64,000 bases of DNA from an uncultured Pseudomonadota bacterium (lineage in GTDB: Bacteria; Pseudomonadota; Gammaproteobacteria; Burkholderiales; Burkholderiaceae). Positions 38,284 to 48,135 of this stretch are shown here, one piece after another (positions within the stretch are counted from its first letter, which is position 1; every line of letters starts with the position of its first letter). A program made the position numbers and the translations under genes. The stretch lies in the NCBI GenBank assembly GCA_946480245.1, contig CAMLIZ010000004.1, positions 1 through 64,000 on the forward strand. Direction: 5' to 3'. Below the pieces are notes generated by a model that made no database searches, was not told where the DNA came from, and saw only the letters and a program-made list of their open reading frames with translations.

Positions 38284-39240
38284 TCAGCCGGCGCGCGGCT
38301 TGTCGAGCCACACGCCCAGGCCTTGCGCGTTGAGCTCCACGTCCATCGCCAGCAGGTCCATCGCGCGCTGCGCGTCGGTGAAGCCATGGGCGGCCAGGCG
38401 CTCCACGTACAATGACTGCAGCGCCTGCTTCAACTGCGCATGGCGATCGGGCGCGTCGCGCAGGCGCAGCGCGAGCGCCACCATCGCATCCACCTGGTCG
38501 AGCATCAGCCCGGCCAGGCGCGGCACATCGGTGACGCGACCGTAGTGCGTGAGGTACATGCAGGCCGGATCGCGCTGCAGCATGCGCTGCACCGAGGCAC
38601 GCAGCGCGTCAGGGTCGAACTGCACCGGCGTCGACGTGGGCAGGACCCACGCGCCCTGCGCCGTGTCGAACTCGCGGTAGCTGAGCCCGAAGGTGTCGCC
38701 GGTGAACCAGCCGCGGCTGGCCTCGTCCCAGATGCAGTGGTGGTGGCGCGCATGCCCGGGGGTGTCGATGAGGAGCAACGGGCGGCCCGCCAGCTCCAGC
38801 GTCATGCCGTCGTGGCTTTCGCGCACGCGCTGGGCGGGTACCGGCAGCAGCGTGCCATAGGAGCGATCCATCTCGTCCTGACCGTAGACCGCCAGCGCGC
38901 CCTGGTACAGCGCGCCCGGGTCGATCATGTGGCGCGCGCCGCGCGGGTGCACCACCAGTTGCGCGGCCGGCAGGTGCTGCATCAGCAGGCCCACGCCACC
39001 GGCATGGTCCAGGTGCACGTGCGTGGGAATCACGAAGTCCACGACGTCAACCGACAGGCTTAGTGCCTGCAGTGCACCCAGCAGCCGCGGCACCGCATGG
39101 TTGGTGCCGGTGTCGATGAAGGCGGCGCGGCCCTCGTGCACGATCAGGTAGGCGGCGTCGAAGCGCGGGCGATGAAAACCGGTGTCCACGGCGTACACAC
39201 CGTGGCCCAGTGGTTCGAGGTAATCGGGCAGTTGGGTCAT
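38284..39240 (-). CDS. metallo-beta-lactamase-fold hydrolase
   Basis: This 318-residue MBL-fold protein has the metal motif IPTHVHLDHAGG (HxHxDH, about 72-83), further ligands in DTPGHARHHH and FTGDTFGLSYREFD, and a C-terminal helical domain of about 100 residues. Members with this architecture occur beside 2-aminobenzoyl-CoA and related aromatic clusters. The substrate is unknown; a thioester or lactone hydrolase is likely from the fold. It is divergent from the monooxygenase operon with a 96-base shared promoter region. Confidence 0.85.
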   Translation of the reverse strand: MTQLPDYLEPLGHGVYAVDTGFHRPRFDAAYLIVHEGRAAFIDTGTNHAVPRLLGALQALSLSVDVVDFVIPTHVHLDHAGGVGLLMQHLPAAQLVVHPRGARHMIDPGALYQGALAVYGQDEMDRSYGTLLPVPAQRVRESHDGMTLELAGRPLLLIDTPGHARHHHCIWDEASRGWFTGDTFGLSYREFDTAQGAWVLPTSTPVQFDPDALRASVQRMLQRDPACMYLTHYGRVTDVPRLAGLMLDQVDAMVALALRLRDAPDRHAQLKQALQSLYVERLAAHGFTDAQRAMDLLAMDVELNAQGLGVWLDKPRAG

Positions 39241-39289
39241 CGGAGGAGGCTTCAGAATCGGCCGAAGCATTCTGTCATCGGCGCAGTCG

Positions 39290-39301
39290 AAGCATATGCT
39301 T
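39290..39301. promoter_or_regulatory. 12-bp palindrome upstream of the aromatic acyl-CoA operon
   Basis: AAGCATATGCTT (39290-39301) is fully self-complementary and lies 36 bases before the monooxygenase ATG, in a short AT-rich stretch between divergent genes. It is a good candidate site for one of the two MarR regulators flanking the cluster. Confidence 0.55.
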
Positions 39302-39336
39302 TACTTCTAAACTAATTTCACCGCACAATCGGCTTC

Positions 39337-41658
39337 ATGCGCATCGTCTGCATCGGCGGCGGCCCGGCGGGGCTGTACTTTGCCCTCCTGATGAAGCAGC
39401 TCGATCCCGGGCATCGCATCACCGTGGTCGAGCGCAACCGCCCCTATGACACGTTCGGCTGGGGCGTGGTGTTTTCCGACGCCACGATGGAGCGCATGCG
39501 CCAGTGGGATGCGCCCACGGCGGACGCGATCGAAAGCGCGTTCAACCACTGGGACGACATCGAGCTGCATTTCAAGGGGCGCACGCTGCGCTCCAGCGGC
39601 CATGGTTTCGTCGGCATCGGGCGCAAGCGCCTGCTCAACATCCTGCAGGCGCGCTGCGAGGCATTGGGGGTGGAGCTGGTGTTCGAGCACGAGGCGCAGT
39701 CGGACGAAGAATACGCAGACGCCGACCTGATCATCGCCAGCGACGGCGTCAACTCGCGCATCCGCCAGCGCCATGCCGACGTGTTCAAGCCCGACATCGT
39801 CACCCGGCCCAACCGCTACATCTGGCTCGGCACGAGCCAGCTCTTCGACGCCTTCAACTTCCTGTTCGAGAAAACCGAGCACGGCTGGTTCCAGGCCCAC
39901 GTGTACAAGTTCGACGACAGCACCACCACCTTCATCGTCGAGACGCCGGAGGACGTGTGGCGCGCGCACGGTCTGGACCAGGCCGATACCGACGCGTCGA
40001 TCGAGTTCTGCGAGCGGCTGTTCGCGCCCCACCTGGGCGGCCACAAGCTGATGAGCAACGCGCGCCACCTGCGCGGCTCGGCATGGCTCAATTTCCAGCG
40101 TGTGCGCTGCGAGCGCTGGTTCCACCACAACGGCCGCAGCCACGTGGTGCTGATGGGCGACGCGGTGCACACGGCGCACTTTGCGATCGGCTCGGGCACC
40201 AAACTGGCGCTGGAGGATGCGATCGAGCTGGTGCAGCAGTTCAAGGCGCTGGGCGATGCGCCGCAGCAGATTCCGCAGGTCCTCGCGCAGTACCAGGCGG
40301 TGCGCGCGATCGACGTGCTGCGGCTGCAGAACGCCGCGTGGAACGCGATGGAGTGGTTCGAGGTGGTGGGGCGCCGCTATGCCGACCAGCTGGAGCCCGA
40401 GCAGTTCATGTACTCGATGCTGACGCGCTCGCAGCGCATCTCGCACGAGAACCTGCGCCTGCGCGACGCGCAGTGGCTGCAGGGCTACGAACGCTGGTTC
40501 GCGCGCCGTGCTGGCCTGCACGTGGCCGACGACCAAGCGCCCCCGCCGCCGATGTTCACGCCGCTCACCCTGCGCGGCCTCACGCTGCCCAACCGTGTGG
40601 TGGTGTCGCCGATGGCGGTGTATTCGGCACAGGACGGCGTGGCAGGCGACTTCCACCTCATGCACCTGGGCGCGCGCGCGATGGGCGGCGCCGGCCTCGT
40701 GTACACCGAGATGACTTGCGTATCGCCCGACGCGCGCATCACGCTCGGCTGTGCCGGGCTGTGGAGCGACGCGCAGTTGAAGGCATGGCAGCGGGTGGTC
40801 GAGTTCGTGCACACGCACACGCCGGCGCGTATCGGCCTGCAGCTCGGGCATGCCGGCCGCAAGGGCGCCACCCGCGTGCCGTGGGAGGGCATCGACGAGC
40901 CGCTGGACGATGCGCAAGCGTGGCCGCTGATCTCGGCGTCGCCGCTGCCGTACCTGCCGCATTCGCAAGTGCCGCGCGAGATGACGCGCGAGCAGATGGA
41001 TCGCGTGGCGGCCGAGTTCGTGCGCGCCGCACAGCGCGGCGCCGAAGCGGGTTTCGACATCCTGGAGCTGCACTGCGCGCACGGCTACCTGCTGTCGAGC
41101 TTTCTCTCGCCGCTCACCAATCGCCGCACCGATGCGTATGGCGGCAGCGTGGCGAACCGCCTGCGCTATCCGCTGGAAGTGTTTGCCGCAGTGCGCGCGG
41201 TGTGGCCGCAGGACAAGCCGATCTCGGTGCGGCTGTCGTGCCACGACTGGGCGCCGGGCGGCAACACCGCGGACGACGCAGTGGCGATCGCGCAGGCGTT
41301 CAAGGACGCCGGCGCCGACATCGTCGACTGCTCCTCCGGCCAGGTGTGGCCCGAAGACAAGCCGCAGTACGGGCGCATGTACCAGACGCCGTTCGCCGAC
41401 CGCATCCGCAACGAGGTGGGCATTCCCACTGTCGCAGTGGGCGCGATCTTCGAGGCGGACCACGTCAACATGGTGATCGCCGCCGGCCGCGCCGACCTGT
41501 GCGCAGTGGCCCGGCCTCACCTGGCCGATCCGGCATGGACGCTGCACGAGGCCGCGCGCATCGGCTATGACGGCCTCGCGTGGCCGCGCCAATACCAGTC
41601 GGCGCGGCGCCAGTACGAAACCAATCTGCGGCGCCACTACCAGGCACCCGGCACATGA
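39337..41658 (+). CDS. fused FAD monooxygenase/old-yellow-enzyme reductase (2-aminobenzoyl-CoA or salicylyl-CoA type)
   Basis: This 773-residue fusion has an N-terminal class A flavin monooxygenase: the [13 protein letters not shown] dinucleotide motif is near residue 6, and [20 protein letters not shown] near 270. The C-terminal NADH:flavin oxidoreductase (old yellow enzyme) domain begins near 405 ([20 protein letters not shown]), with [19 protein letters not shown]. This architecture is that of Azoarcus evansii 2-aminobenzoyl-CoA monooxygenase/reductase and of proteins named salicylyl-CoA 5-hydroxylase/oxidoreductase. It hydroxylates and partly dearomatises an aromatic CoA ester. It overlaps the next gene by ATGA and heads an operon of beta-oxidation-type genes. 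The exact substrate is not decided by sequence. Confidence 0.9.
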   Translation: MRIVCIGGGPAGLYFALLMKQLDPGHRITVVERNRPYDTFGWGVVFSDATMERMRQWDAPTADAIESAFNHWDDIELHFKGRTLRSSGHGFVGIGRKRLLNILQARCEALGVELVFEHEAQSDEEYADADLIIASDGVNSRIRQRHADVFKPDIVTRPNRYIWLGTSQLFDAFNFLFEKTEHGWFQAHVYKFDDSTTTFIVETPEDVWRAHGLDQADTDASIEFCERLFAPHLGGHKLMSNARHLRGSAWLNFQRVRCERWFHHNGRSHVVLMGDAVHTAHFAIGSGTKLALEDAIELVQQFKALGDAPQQIPQVLAQYQAVRAIDVLRLQNAAWNAMEWFEVVGRRYADQLEPEQFMYSMLTRSQRISHENLRLRDAQWLQGYERWFARRAGLHVADDQAPPPPMFTPLTLRGLTLPNRVVVSPMAVYSAQDGVAGDFHLMHLGARAMGGAGLVYTEMTCVSPDARITLGCAGLWSDAQLKAWQRVVEFVHTHTPARIGLQLGHAGRKGATRVPWEGIDEPLDDAQAWPLISASPLPYLPHSQVPREMTREQMDRVAAEFVRAAQRGAEAGFDILELHCAHGYLLSSFLSPLTNRRTDAYGGSVANRLRYPLEVFAAVRAVWPQDKPISVRLSCHDWAPGGNTADDAVAIAQAFKDAGADIVDCSSGQVWPEDKPQYGRMYQTPFADRIRNEVGIPTVAVGAIFEADHVNMVIAAGRADLCAVARPHLADPAWTLHEAARIGYDGLAWPRQYQSARRQYETNLRRHYQAPGT

Positions 41659-42434
41659 ACCCGCATCCGCTGCAGGGCCGCCACGCGCTGGTGACCGGCG
41701 CGGGCAGCGGCATCGGTGCCGCGGTGGCGCGTGTGCTCGCCGAAGCGGGCGCCACGCTCACGCTCGCCGGCCGGCGCATCGACGCGTTGGCGCACACGCG
41801 CGACCGTCTTCCGCGCGCGCTGGAGCATGGCTGCGTGGCGCTGGACGTGAGCGACGAGGCAGCCGTGCGCAAGGTGCTGGCGCAAGCCGCCGCCGACCGC
41901 GGCGCCGTGACCGTGCTCGTGAACAACGCCGGCCAGGCCGCCAGCGCACCGCTGTTGAAGACCGACAGCGCGCACTGGCGCACGATGCTCGACGTCAACC
42001 TGATGGGCTGCGTGCACTGCACGCAGGCGACGCTTCCCGGCATGCTTGCAGCGGGGTGGGGTCGCGTGGTCAACGTGGCCAGTACCGCGGCGCTCACCGG
42101 CTATGCGTATGTGAGCGCGTATTGCGCGGCCAAGCACGCGGTGCTGGGTTTCACCCGCGCGCTGGCGCTGGAGGTGGCCGCCAAGGGCATCACCGTCAAC
42201 GCGGTATGCCCCGGCTACACCGATACACCGCTGCTCGACGACGCGGTGCGCAACATCGTGGCCAAGACCGGGCTGGAGGCCGGCAGCGCGCGGCGCACGC
42301 TGGCTGAACACAATCCCCAGGGCCGGCTGGTGCAGCCGGCCGAAGTGGCGCAGGCGGTGCTGTGGCTGTGCCTGAACGAGAGCAGCGCGATCACCGGCCA
42401 GGCGATCGCGGTGGCCGGCGGCGAAGTGATGTGA
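41655..42434 (+). CDS. SDR-family NAD(P)-dependent dehydrogenase
   Basis: This 259-residue short-chain dehydrogenase has the Rossmann motif [18 protein letters not shown] (about 13-30), VLVNNAGQA, the catalytic Ser in [10 protein letters not shown] and YxxxK in [15 protein letters not shown], and the closing [12 protein letters not shown]. In this operon it would act as a hydroxyacyl-CoA dehydrogenase on ring-derived intermediates; that is inferred. It is translationally coupled to the monooxygenase (ATGA) and 13 bases before the hydratase gene. Confidence 0.92.
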   Translation: MNPHPLQGRHALVTGAGSGIGAAVARVLAEAGATLTLAGRRIDALAHTRDRLPRALEHGCVALDVSDEAAVRKVLAQAAADRGAVTVLVNNAGQAASAPLLKTDSAHWRTMLDVNLMGCVHCTQATLPGMLAAGWGRVVNVASTAALTGYAYVSAYCAAKHAVLGFTRALALEVAAKGITVNAVCPGYTDTPLLDDAVRNIVAKTGLEAGSARRTLAEHNPQGRLVQPAEVAQAVLWLCLNESSAITGQAIAVAGGEVM

Positions 42435-42447
42435 AGGAAGGCATGCG

Positions 42448-43278
42448 ATGAACGACGACAAGCGAGCGATGCGCGACTACGCCGCGCGCCATTTCGGCTG
42501 GCACTGCAGCGACGACGGCCGCGTGGGCACGATCACCTTGAACCGGCCCGAGAAGAAGAACCCGCTCACGTTCGAGTCGTATGCCGAGCTGCGCGACCTG
42601 TTCCGCGCACTCGCCTCCGCCAGCGACGTGCGTTGCGTGGTCATCGAAGGTGCGGGCGGCAACTTCTGCTCCGGTGGCGACGTGTTCGAGATCATCGAGC
42701 CGCTGACGCGCATGGCCGCGCCCGAGCTGCTGCGCTTCACGCGCATGACCGGCGACCTGGTCAAGGCAATCCGGCGCGCACCACAGCCGGTGATCGCCGC
42801 GGTGGACGGCGTGTGTGCCGGCGCCGGCGCGATGGTGGCACTGGCGTCCGACCTGCGGCTGGGCACGCCGCGCGCCAAGACCGCCTTCCTGTTCACCCGC
42901 GTGGGGCTGGCCGGCGCCGACATGGGGGCCTGCGGCCTGCTGCCGCGCGTGATCGGCCAGGGCCGCGCCACCGAACTGCTGATGTCCGGCCGCGCCATGA
43001 GTGCGGAGGAGGGCGCTGCCTGGGGCTTCTTCAACGCGCTGCATGCGCCCGATGCAGTGGCCGCTGCCGCACAGGCGCTGGCGCAGCAGCTGGCCGACGG
43101 TCCGTGGTTCGCGCACACGGTCACCAAGACCATGCTGAACCAGGAGTGGGCCATGGGCATCGAGGAGATCATCGAAAGCGAGGCGCAGGCACAGGCGTTG
43201 TGCATGCTCACGCAGGATTTCAAGCGCGCGTTCGACGCTTTCGCTGCTCGGCAGACACCGAAGTTCGAGGGCAACTGA
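42448..43278 (+). CDS. enoyl-CoA hydratase/isomerase family protein
   Basis: This 276-residue crotonase-fold protein has oxyanion segments [12 protein letters not shown] and [19 protein letters not shown], and [20 protein letters not shown] around the usual catalytic glutamates. In that last segment Asp and Gly stand where classic hydratases have Glu, so the reaction could differ (hydrolase or ring-opening, for example). It is part of the aromatic acyl-CoA operon, between the SDR and acyl-CoA dehydrogenase genes. A ribosome binding site (AAGGAAGG) is visible before the ATG. Confidence 0.9.
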   Translation: MNDDKRAMRDYAARHFGWHCSDDGRVGTITLNRPEKKNPLTFESYAELRDLFRALASASDVRCVVIEGAGGNFCSGGDVFEIIEPLTRMAAPELLRFTRMTGDLVKAIRRAPQPVIAAVDGVCAGAGAMVALASDLRLGTPRAKTAFLFTRVGLAGADMGACGLLPRVIGQGRATELLMSGRAMSAEEGAAWGFFNALHAPDAVAAAAQALAQQLADGPWFAHTVTKTMLNQEWAMGIEEIIESEAQAQALCMLTQDFKRAFDAFAARQTPKFEGN

Positions 43279-43280
43279 GC

Positions 43281-44444
43281 ATGCAGCGCCTCGCGCATCT
43301 GGCGCTGCCGTTCTTCGACGACGGGCATCGCACATTGGCTGCGTCCCTCGACGCCTGGGGCGCCGAGCATCTGCAGCATGTGGACCACGCCGACACCGAT
43401 GCAAGCTGTCGCGCCCTGGTGCGGGCCCTCGGCCGTGCCGGCTTCTTGCGCCATTGCGTGCCGCAGGCCTACAGCGGCGCGCTGCCGGCGCTCGATTCGC
43501 GCTCGCTCGTGGTGGCGCGCGAAACGCGGGCGCGCCACGACGGCCTGGCCGACTTCGCCTTTGCGATGCAGGGCCTGGGCAGCGGCGCGATCACGCTGGC
43601 CGGCAGCGACGCCCTGAAGCAGCGCGTGCTGCCGCGCGTCGCATCGGGAGAGTGGATCGCGGCGTTCGCGCTGTCCGAACCCGAAGCCGGCTCGGACGTC
43701 GGCGCGATGCAGTGCAGCGCGCGCGACGATGGCGACCATGTGGTGCTCGACGGCGAGAAGACCTGGATCTCCAACGGCGGCATCGCGGACGTGTATTGCG
43801 TGTTCGTGCGCACCGGCGAAGCGCCCGGCACGCGTGGCCTCTCGGCGTTCGTGGTCGAGGCCGGCACGCCGGGCTTCGAGATCGCCGAGCGCCTGCAGGT
43901 GATGGCACCGCATCCTCTGGCGCGGCTGCGCTTCGCCGGTTGCCGCATCCCGAAGACGCAGCAGCTGGGCGCGCGTGGCGAGGGTTTCAAGCTGGCGATG
44001 CGCACGCTGGACATCTTTCGCGCGTCGGTGGCCGCCGCGGCGCTCGGCTTCGCGCGCCGCGCGCTCGACGAGGCGCTGGTGCACGCCAAGGCCCGGCCGA
44101 TGTTCGGCCAGCACCTGGCGGACTTCCAGCTCACGCAGGCGGCGCTGGGCGACATGGCGAGTGCGATCGATGCCGCCGCGCTGCTCACCTATCGCGCCGC
44201 CTGGCTGCGTGATGTGCAGGGCCAGCGCACCACGCGCGAAGCGGCGATGGCCAAGATGGTGGCCACCGAGAACGCGCAGTGCGTGATCGACCGGGCCTTG
44301 CAGCTGCATGGCGGCCGCGGTGTGCAGGTGGGTTCGGTGGTGGAAGGGCTGTACCGCGAGATCCGCGCGCTGCGCATCTACGAAGGCGCCACCGAGGTGC
44401 AGCGTCTGATCGTGGGGCGCGACCTGTTGGCCGAAGGCGGCTGA
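43281..44444 (+). CDS. acyl-CoA dehydrogenase
   Basis: This 387-residue flavoprotein has family motifs [35 protein letters not shown] and the catalytic base region [18 protein letters not shown] near the C-terminus. [20 protein letters not shown] is the flavin-contact segment. It would dehydrogenate a CoA ester from the aromatic ring pathway. It follows the hydratase by 2 bases and is the last gene of the operon. A convergent MarR gene ends only one base away. Confidence 0.93.
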   Translation: MQRLAHLALPFFDDGHRTLAASLDAWGAEHLQHVDHADTDASCRALVRALGRAGFLRHCVPQAYSGALPALDSRSLVVARETRARHDGLADFAFAMQGLGSGAITLAGSDALKQRVLPRVASGEWIAAFALSEPEAGSDVGAMQCSARDDGDHVVLDGEKTWISNGGIADVYCVFVRTGEAPGTRGLSAFVVEAGTPGFEIAERLQVMAPHPLARLRFAGCRIPKTQQLGARGEGFKLAMRTLDIFRASVAAAALGFARRALDEALVHAKARPMFGQHLADFQLTQAALGDMASAIDAAALLTYRAAWLRDVQGQRTTREAAMAKMVATENAQCVIDRALQLHGGRGVQVGSVVEGLYREIRALRIYEGATEVQRLIVGRDLLAEGG

Positions 44445-44445
44445 T

Positions 44446-44940
44446 CTACGGCTCGCCGGCGGCCGGCAGGCTGCGTTTCAGCTCGCCCAGCAGGTCGAAC
44501 AGCGCGGCTTGGCGGGCGCTGCCCAAGCCGCTGAACAACTGCACCACCCAGGCCTCGTGCGCCTTGGCCATCGCGCGGAACTGCCGCTTGCCTTCGGCCG
44601 TGAGGCGCACCGTGTAGGCCCGCCGATCGGCCGCATCCTCATGGCGTTCGACCAGGCCTTCGGCCACCAGCTTGTCGGTGAGCCCGGTGACGTTGCCGCC
44701 GGTGACCATCAGGCGCCGCGACAGCTCGCGCATCTTCAGCCCCTCGGGGGCGCGGTCCAGCTGGGCCATCAGGTCGAAGCGCGGCAGCGAGCCGTCGAAC
44801 TGCGTGCGCAGGCGCGTGCGCAGCGGTGCTTCGATCAGGTTGGTGCAGGCCAGCAGGCGCAGCCACAGGCGCAAGGCCATGTGGTCGTCGGCGGTGGCGC
44901 GGGTTTCGTGGTCGAGGCCGGCAGGCGAGTCGGCGGGCAT
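44446..44940 (-). CDS. MarR-family regulator of the aromatic acyl-CoA cluster
   Basis: This 164-residue MarR protein has a winged helix at about residues 55-125: LPRFDLMAQLDRAPEGLKMRE is split around helix 2, the recognition region reads RRLMVTGGNVTGLTDKLVAEG, and the wing HEDAADRRAYTVRLTAEGKRQF. It resembles regulators flanking 2-aminobenzoyl-CoA and benzoyl-CoA-type operons, which respond to the aryl-CoA. It converges with the acyl-CoA dehydrogenase gene. The palindrome at 39290 is a candidate target. Confidence 0.9.
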   Translation of the reverse strand: MPADSPAGLDHETRATADDHMALRLWLRLLACTNLIEAPLRTRLRTQFDGSLPRFDLMAQLDRAPEGLKMRELSRRLMVTGGNVTGLTDKLVAEGLVERHEDAADRRAYTVRLTAEGKRQFRAMAKAHEAWVVQLFSGLGSARQAALFDLLGELKRSLPAAGEP

Positions 44941-44972
44941 GCGCGAAGGTTAGCAGCCCGCCCGCGGCTTGC

Positions 44973-46214
44973 TCAGGAGGAGGCCTGCTGGTTCGCGACG
45001 ATCAGCCAGAGGTGGGCGAGATCGGCCGAGCCGTCTTCGCCGCGCACGCTGCGCAGCGTCTGCATCGCCTTGGCCTTCTTGCCCGATTGCAGCTGGGCGA
45101 TGCCCAGATGCAGCTTCGCGTCCTCGGGGTGCTTCAGCCCGCCTTTGGCAATGCCCTTTTCGATCAGGTCGATGCCCTTGTCGGCCTGGCCCATCGTGAC
45201 GTAGGCGTAGCCCAGCTGAACCAGGTCGTTGCCATCCTTGGCGGCTTGGGCTTCGGCCACCTGCTTGTCCATGTCGGCCTGCTGCTCGCCTTCGCGCTTG
45301 GCGGCAAGGTCGCGCAGACGCTTCTGCCGGTCGGCCTCGGCGCCGGTACCCAGCACGTTGGTGGCAAAGCCCTTGTCGACGATCTTCTTGCCTTCGGTGG
45401 GCAGGTGCTCCTGCAGCGCAAGCTGGGCGGCCTCCATGAAGTCGTTGGGCTTGCTCATGTTGCCCGTGGCGATCTGCAGGCGGTACACGTCGAGCGAGAA
45501 GCGGTCGGAGAAGCCGGGCTTGCGTGGCAGGCGCGACAGCACGTTGGACCAGGTGTCCTTGCTCGGGTAGTAGGCCAGCAGCTTCTCGAGCCCGCTCATC
45601 ACGCCCTTGCTGTTGCCCAGGCGTTGCTGTGCGTTGACCAGCATCTCCAGGTCACGCTGTTCGGGGCGGCGACCGGCCTTCTCGGCCGCGTCGATGTCGG
45701 CGCCCACCTGTCGTGCCACCGAGGCGAAGTCACCGGTCTGGAACTGCGCGGCCGCGATCAGGTCGCGCATCGCCGGCGTGTTGCCGGCCTGCTTGGCCCA
45801 CTGGATGGCCTTGGCGTAGTGGCCCGCGCTGTATTCGGCCGAGGCCAGCGCCTGCGCGATCTGCGCCTGCTCGCCTGCGGGCAGCTTGCCGGAGTCCATC
45901 ACCTTCTCGAACGCGCGGGCGGCGGTGTCGTAGTCACGCGCGCCGAGGGCGGCGGAGCCGCGTGCGCGCTCGATGGTCAGTTGCTCGGCGGGCGTCTTGT
46001 TGGGCACGGCGTCGGCGTCGCGCACCTTGGCCATGGCTTCCTTGAACCTGCCCGCGCGCATCAGGTCGGCGGCGGACTTCAGCGCCTTGGCGATCTCAGG
46101 CTTCACCGCCACCTGCGCCTGGGCTGTGCTGACGCCGACGCTGCCATCCGGGCTGATGGACAACAGGGCACCCGCGGCAATCAGCGCGGCGGGAAGCAGG
46201 CGCATGGACATCAT
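44973..46214 (-). CDS. TPR-repeat periplasmic protein of the TonB locus
   Basis: This 413-residue protein has a signal peptide (about 1-34, LLPAALIAAGALLSIS...AQA) and helical repeats throughout (for example ALGARDYDTAARAFEKVMDS and LVQLGYAYVTMGQADKGIDL). It has no catalytic motif. TPR proteins of this type follow exbB-exbD-exbD in several beta- and gammaproteobacteria and may support the TonB machinery or a TonB-dependent receptor. A Met 17 residues upstream is possible but would disrupt the signal peptide. It is the last gene of the minus-strand operon. Confidence 0.82.
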   Translation of the reverse strand: MMSMRLLPAALIAAGALLSISPDGSVGVSTAQAQVAVKPEIAKALKSAADLMRAGRFKEAMAKVRDADAVPNKTPAEQLTIERARGSAALGARDYDTAARAFEKVMDSGKLPAGEQAQIAQALASAEYSAGHYAKAIQWAKQAGNTPAMRDLIAAAQFQTGDFASVARQVGADIDAAEKAGRRPEQRDLEMLVNAQQRLGNSKGVMSGLEKLLAYYPSKDTWSNVLSRLPRKPGFSDRFSLDVYRLQIATGNMSKPNDFMEAAQLALQEHLPTEGKKIVDKGFATNVLGTGAEADRQKRLRDLAAKREGEQQADMDKQVAEAQAAKDGNDLVQLGYAYVTMGQADKGIDLIEKGIAKGGLKHPEDAKLHLGIAQLQSGKKAKAMQTLRSVRGEDGSADLAHLWLIVANQQASS

Positions 46215-46300
46215 GGTGTGGACCTCAACGAAGCGTTGTTCGACGGACAAAAGAAAAAGGGACATGCACCACCTTCAAACGGTGCATGTCCCCGGAGAGA

Positions 46301-46720
46301 TTACTGCATGAACTGTTCGTTACCCACCAGGCCGATCTTGGTGACGCCAAGGCGCTGGGCCATTGCCATCACGTGAGCCACGTACTTGTAGGTCACGAGC
46401 TTGTTCGGGCGCAGGTGCACCTCGGGCTGGTCGGGCTGCGCGGCCACGCCCATCAGCTTGCTCTGCAGCTCGGCGTCGCTGTTCACGATGATGCCGTTCC
46501 AGCCGATCGTGCCGTCGAAGTCCACGTCGATCCGGATGATCTCAGGCGGCTTCGGCGGCGGTGCGCTCGGGCCCACCGGCATGTTCATCTTCACTGCGTG
46601 CGTCTGGATCGGGATCGTGATGATCAGCATGATCAGCAGCACCAGCATCACGTCGATCAGCGGCGTGGTGTTGATCTCCACCATCACGTCGCCGTCGTTC
46701 GAACCCATGCTCATTGCCAT
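46301..46720 (-). CDS. exbD: ExbD-family proton-channel protein (second copy)
   Basis: This 139-residue ExbD protein has one membrane helix with the essential Asp (INTTPLIDVMLVLLIMLIIT, about 16-35) and a periplasmic domain. A PPPKPPEIIRIDVDFDGTIG stretch and a final VGNEQFMQ distinguish it from the neighbouring copy. It works with ExbB and TonB in energising outer-membrane receptors. It lies 12 bases after the other exbD gene, giving the exbB-exbD1-exbD2 arrangement also known in Xanthomonas. Confidence 0.93.
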   Translation of the reverse strand: MAMSMGSNDGDVMVEINTTPLIDVMLVLLIMLIITIPIQTHAVKMNMPVGPSAPPPKPPEIIRIDVDFDGTIGWNGIIVNSDAELQSKLMGVAAQPDQPEVHLRPNKLVTYKYVAHVMAMAQRLGVTKIGLVGNEQFMQ

Positions 46721-46732
46721 GACTTCGGCTCC

Positions 46733-47161
46733 TTACTGGTTGGGCGGGGGTTCGGTGATGAAGCCGACCTTGGCGATGCCTGCGCGCTGGCAGGCCACCA
46801 CCACGCGGCCCACGCTCTCGTAGCGCACGTCCTGGTCGCCGCGGATGTGCACCTCGGGCTGAGGCTCCTTCACGCTTTCCTTCTTCAGCCGCTCCACCAG
46901 CACGTCGATGCTGGGCAGCTTCTGCACGCCCCAGTACACATCGCCGTCCTTGCTGACCGCCAGCAGGATGTTCTCCGGCTTGGTCTGCGTGGGCACGTTG
47001 CGTTCCTTGGGCAACTCGAGCGGGATCGACTGCGTGACCACCGGAATCGTGATCAGGAAGATGATCAGCAACACCAGCATCACGTCCACCAGCGGGGTGG
47101 TGTTGATGCTGGAGTTGACTTCGTCTTCGTCGCCGTCGGCGCTTCCGACATTCATTGCCAT
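46733..47161 (-). CDS. exbD: ExbD-family proton-channel protein (first copy)
   Basis: This 142-residue ExbD protein has the membrane helix INTTPLVDVMLVLLIIFLIT (about 18-37) with the conserved Asp. The periplasmic domain includes EVHIRGDQDVRYESVGRVVV. It differs from the second copy throughout the soluble part, so the two probably form a mixed dimer or serve different receptors. It starts 27 bases after exbB in the operon. Confidence 0.93.
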   Translation of the reverse strand: MAMNVGSADGDEDEVNSSINTTPLVDVMLVLLIIFLITIPVVTQSIPLELPKERNVPTQTKPENILLAVSKDGDVYWGVQKLPSIDVLVERLKKESVKEPQPEVHIRGDQDVRYESVGRVVVACQRAGIAKVGFITEPPPNQ

Positions 47162-47188
47162 GATGGCCCCCTTGGGACAGCTGAGGGG

Positions 47189-48046
47189 TTAGCGAACCAC
47201 TTTGGCGGAGCCGGCCAGCAGCACGTTGTGCAGGTCGCCCGAGAACGCGCGCACGCGCTCCATCGCGGTCTTGTTGCGGCGGATCAACCAGTTGTAGCCC
47301 ATCACCGCGGGCACCGCCACGGCCAGGCCGAAGGCGGTCATGATCAGCGCCTCGCCCACCGGGCCGGCCACCTTGTCGATCGAGGCCTGACCGGCAATGC
47401 CGATCGCCGTGAGCGCGTGGTAGATGCCCCAGACCGTACCGAACAGGCCGACGAACGGTGCCGTCGAGCCCACGGTGGCCAGGAAGGCAAGGCCGTCCTG
47501 CAGGCGGCTGTTGATGTTGTCCACGGCGCGCTGGATGCTCATGCTGATCCAGCTGTTAAGGTCGATCTGCTCGACCAGCGTGCCTTCGTGGTGCTCGGCG
47601 CTCTTCAGGCCGGATTCGGCGATGTAGCGGAACGCGGTGCCTTCAGGCAGCGTGGCGACGCCGGCCTTCACGGAGCCGGCCTTCCAGAAGTCCTTGGCCG
47701 AATCGGCACTCTTGATCACCTTGCGCTGCTCGAACAGCTTGGTGAAGATGATGTACCAGCTCCCCAGGCTCATGATCACCATGATGATCAGCGTGCCACG
47801 GGCCACGAAGTCGCCGCCCTTCCACAGGGCGTCCAGGCCATACGGGTTGTTCACCGTTTCGTGTGCGGTGGCCGGCTCCGGCGCCGTGGCCACGGCGGGC
47901 GGGGCCTCCGTGGCGGGGGCGGCAGACGCCTCGGCAGCCGGTGCGGACGCAGCGTCCTGCTGGGCCAGCACGGTCGCGGGAGCGCAGATGGCGCCGGCAA
48001 GCACGACGGCGGCCAGCGGAGCGCGCAGGAAGTTGATCAGGGACAT
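47189..48046 (-). CDS. exbB: ExbB-family proton-channel subunit
   Basis: This 285-residue ExbB has a cleavable-looking signal and an Ala/Pro/Glu-rich periplasmic extension (about 30-68) before the first core helix (TLIIMVIMSLGSWYIIFTKL). The second half carries the family signature GSTAPFVGLFGTVWGIYHAL and GEALIMTAFGLAVAVPAVMGYN. The signal-bearing long form is common in betaproteobacteria. GGAGGA precedes the ATG at 48046. It is the second gene of the tonB operon. Confidence 0.95.
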   Translation of the reverse strand: MSLINFLRAPLAAVVLAGAICAPATVLAQQDAASAPAAEASAAPATEAPPAVATAPEPATAHETVNNPYGLDALWKGGDFVARGTLIIMVIMSLGSWYIIFTKLFEQRKVIKSADSAKDFWKAGSVKAGVATLPEGTAFRYIAESGLKSAEHHEGTLVEQIDLNSWISMSIQRAVDNINSRLQDGLAFLATVGSTAPFVGLFGTVWGIYHALTAIGIAGQASIDKVAGPVGEALIMTAFGLAVAVPAVMGYNWLIRRNKTAMERVRAFSGDLHNVLLAGSAKVVR

Positions 48047-48135
48047 GTTTCCTCCAAGGATCAGGCGCCGCAGCCTCGTGGGCAGTGCCGGCGCCAAAAA
48101 GAAAGGTGACGAAGGGATTCCGCTGGCAGGCGGGG

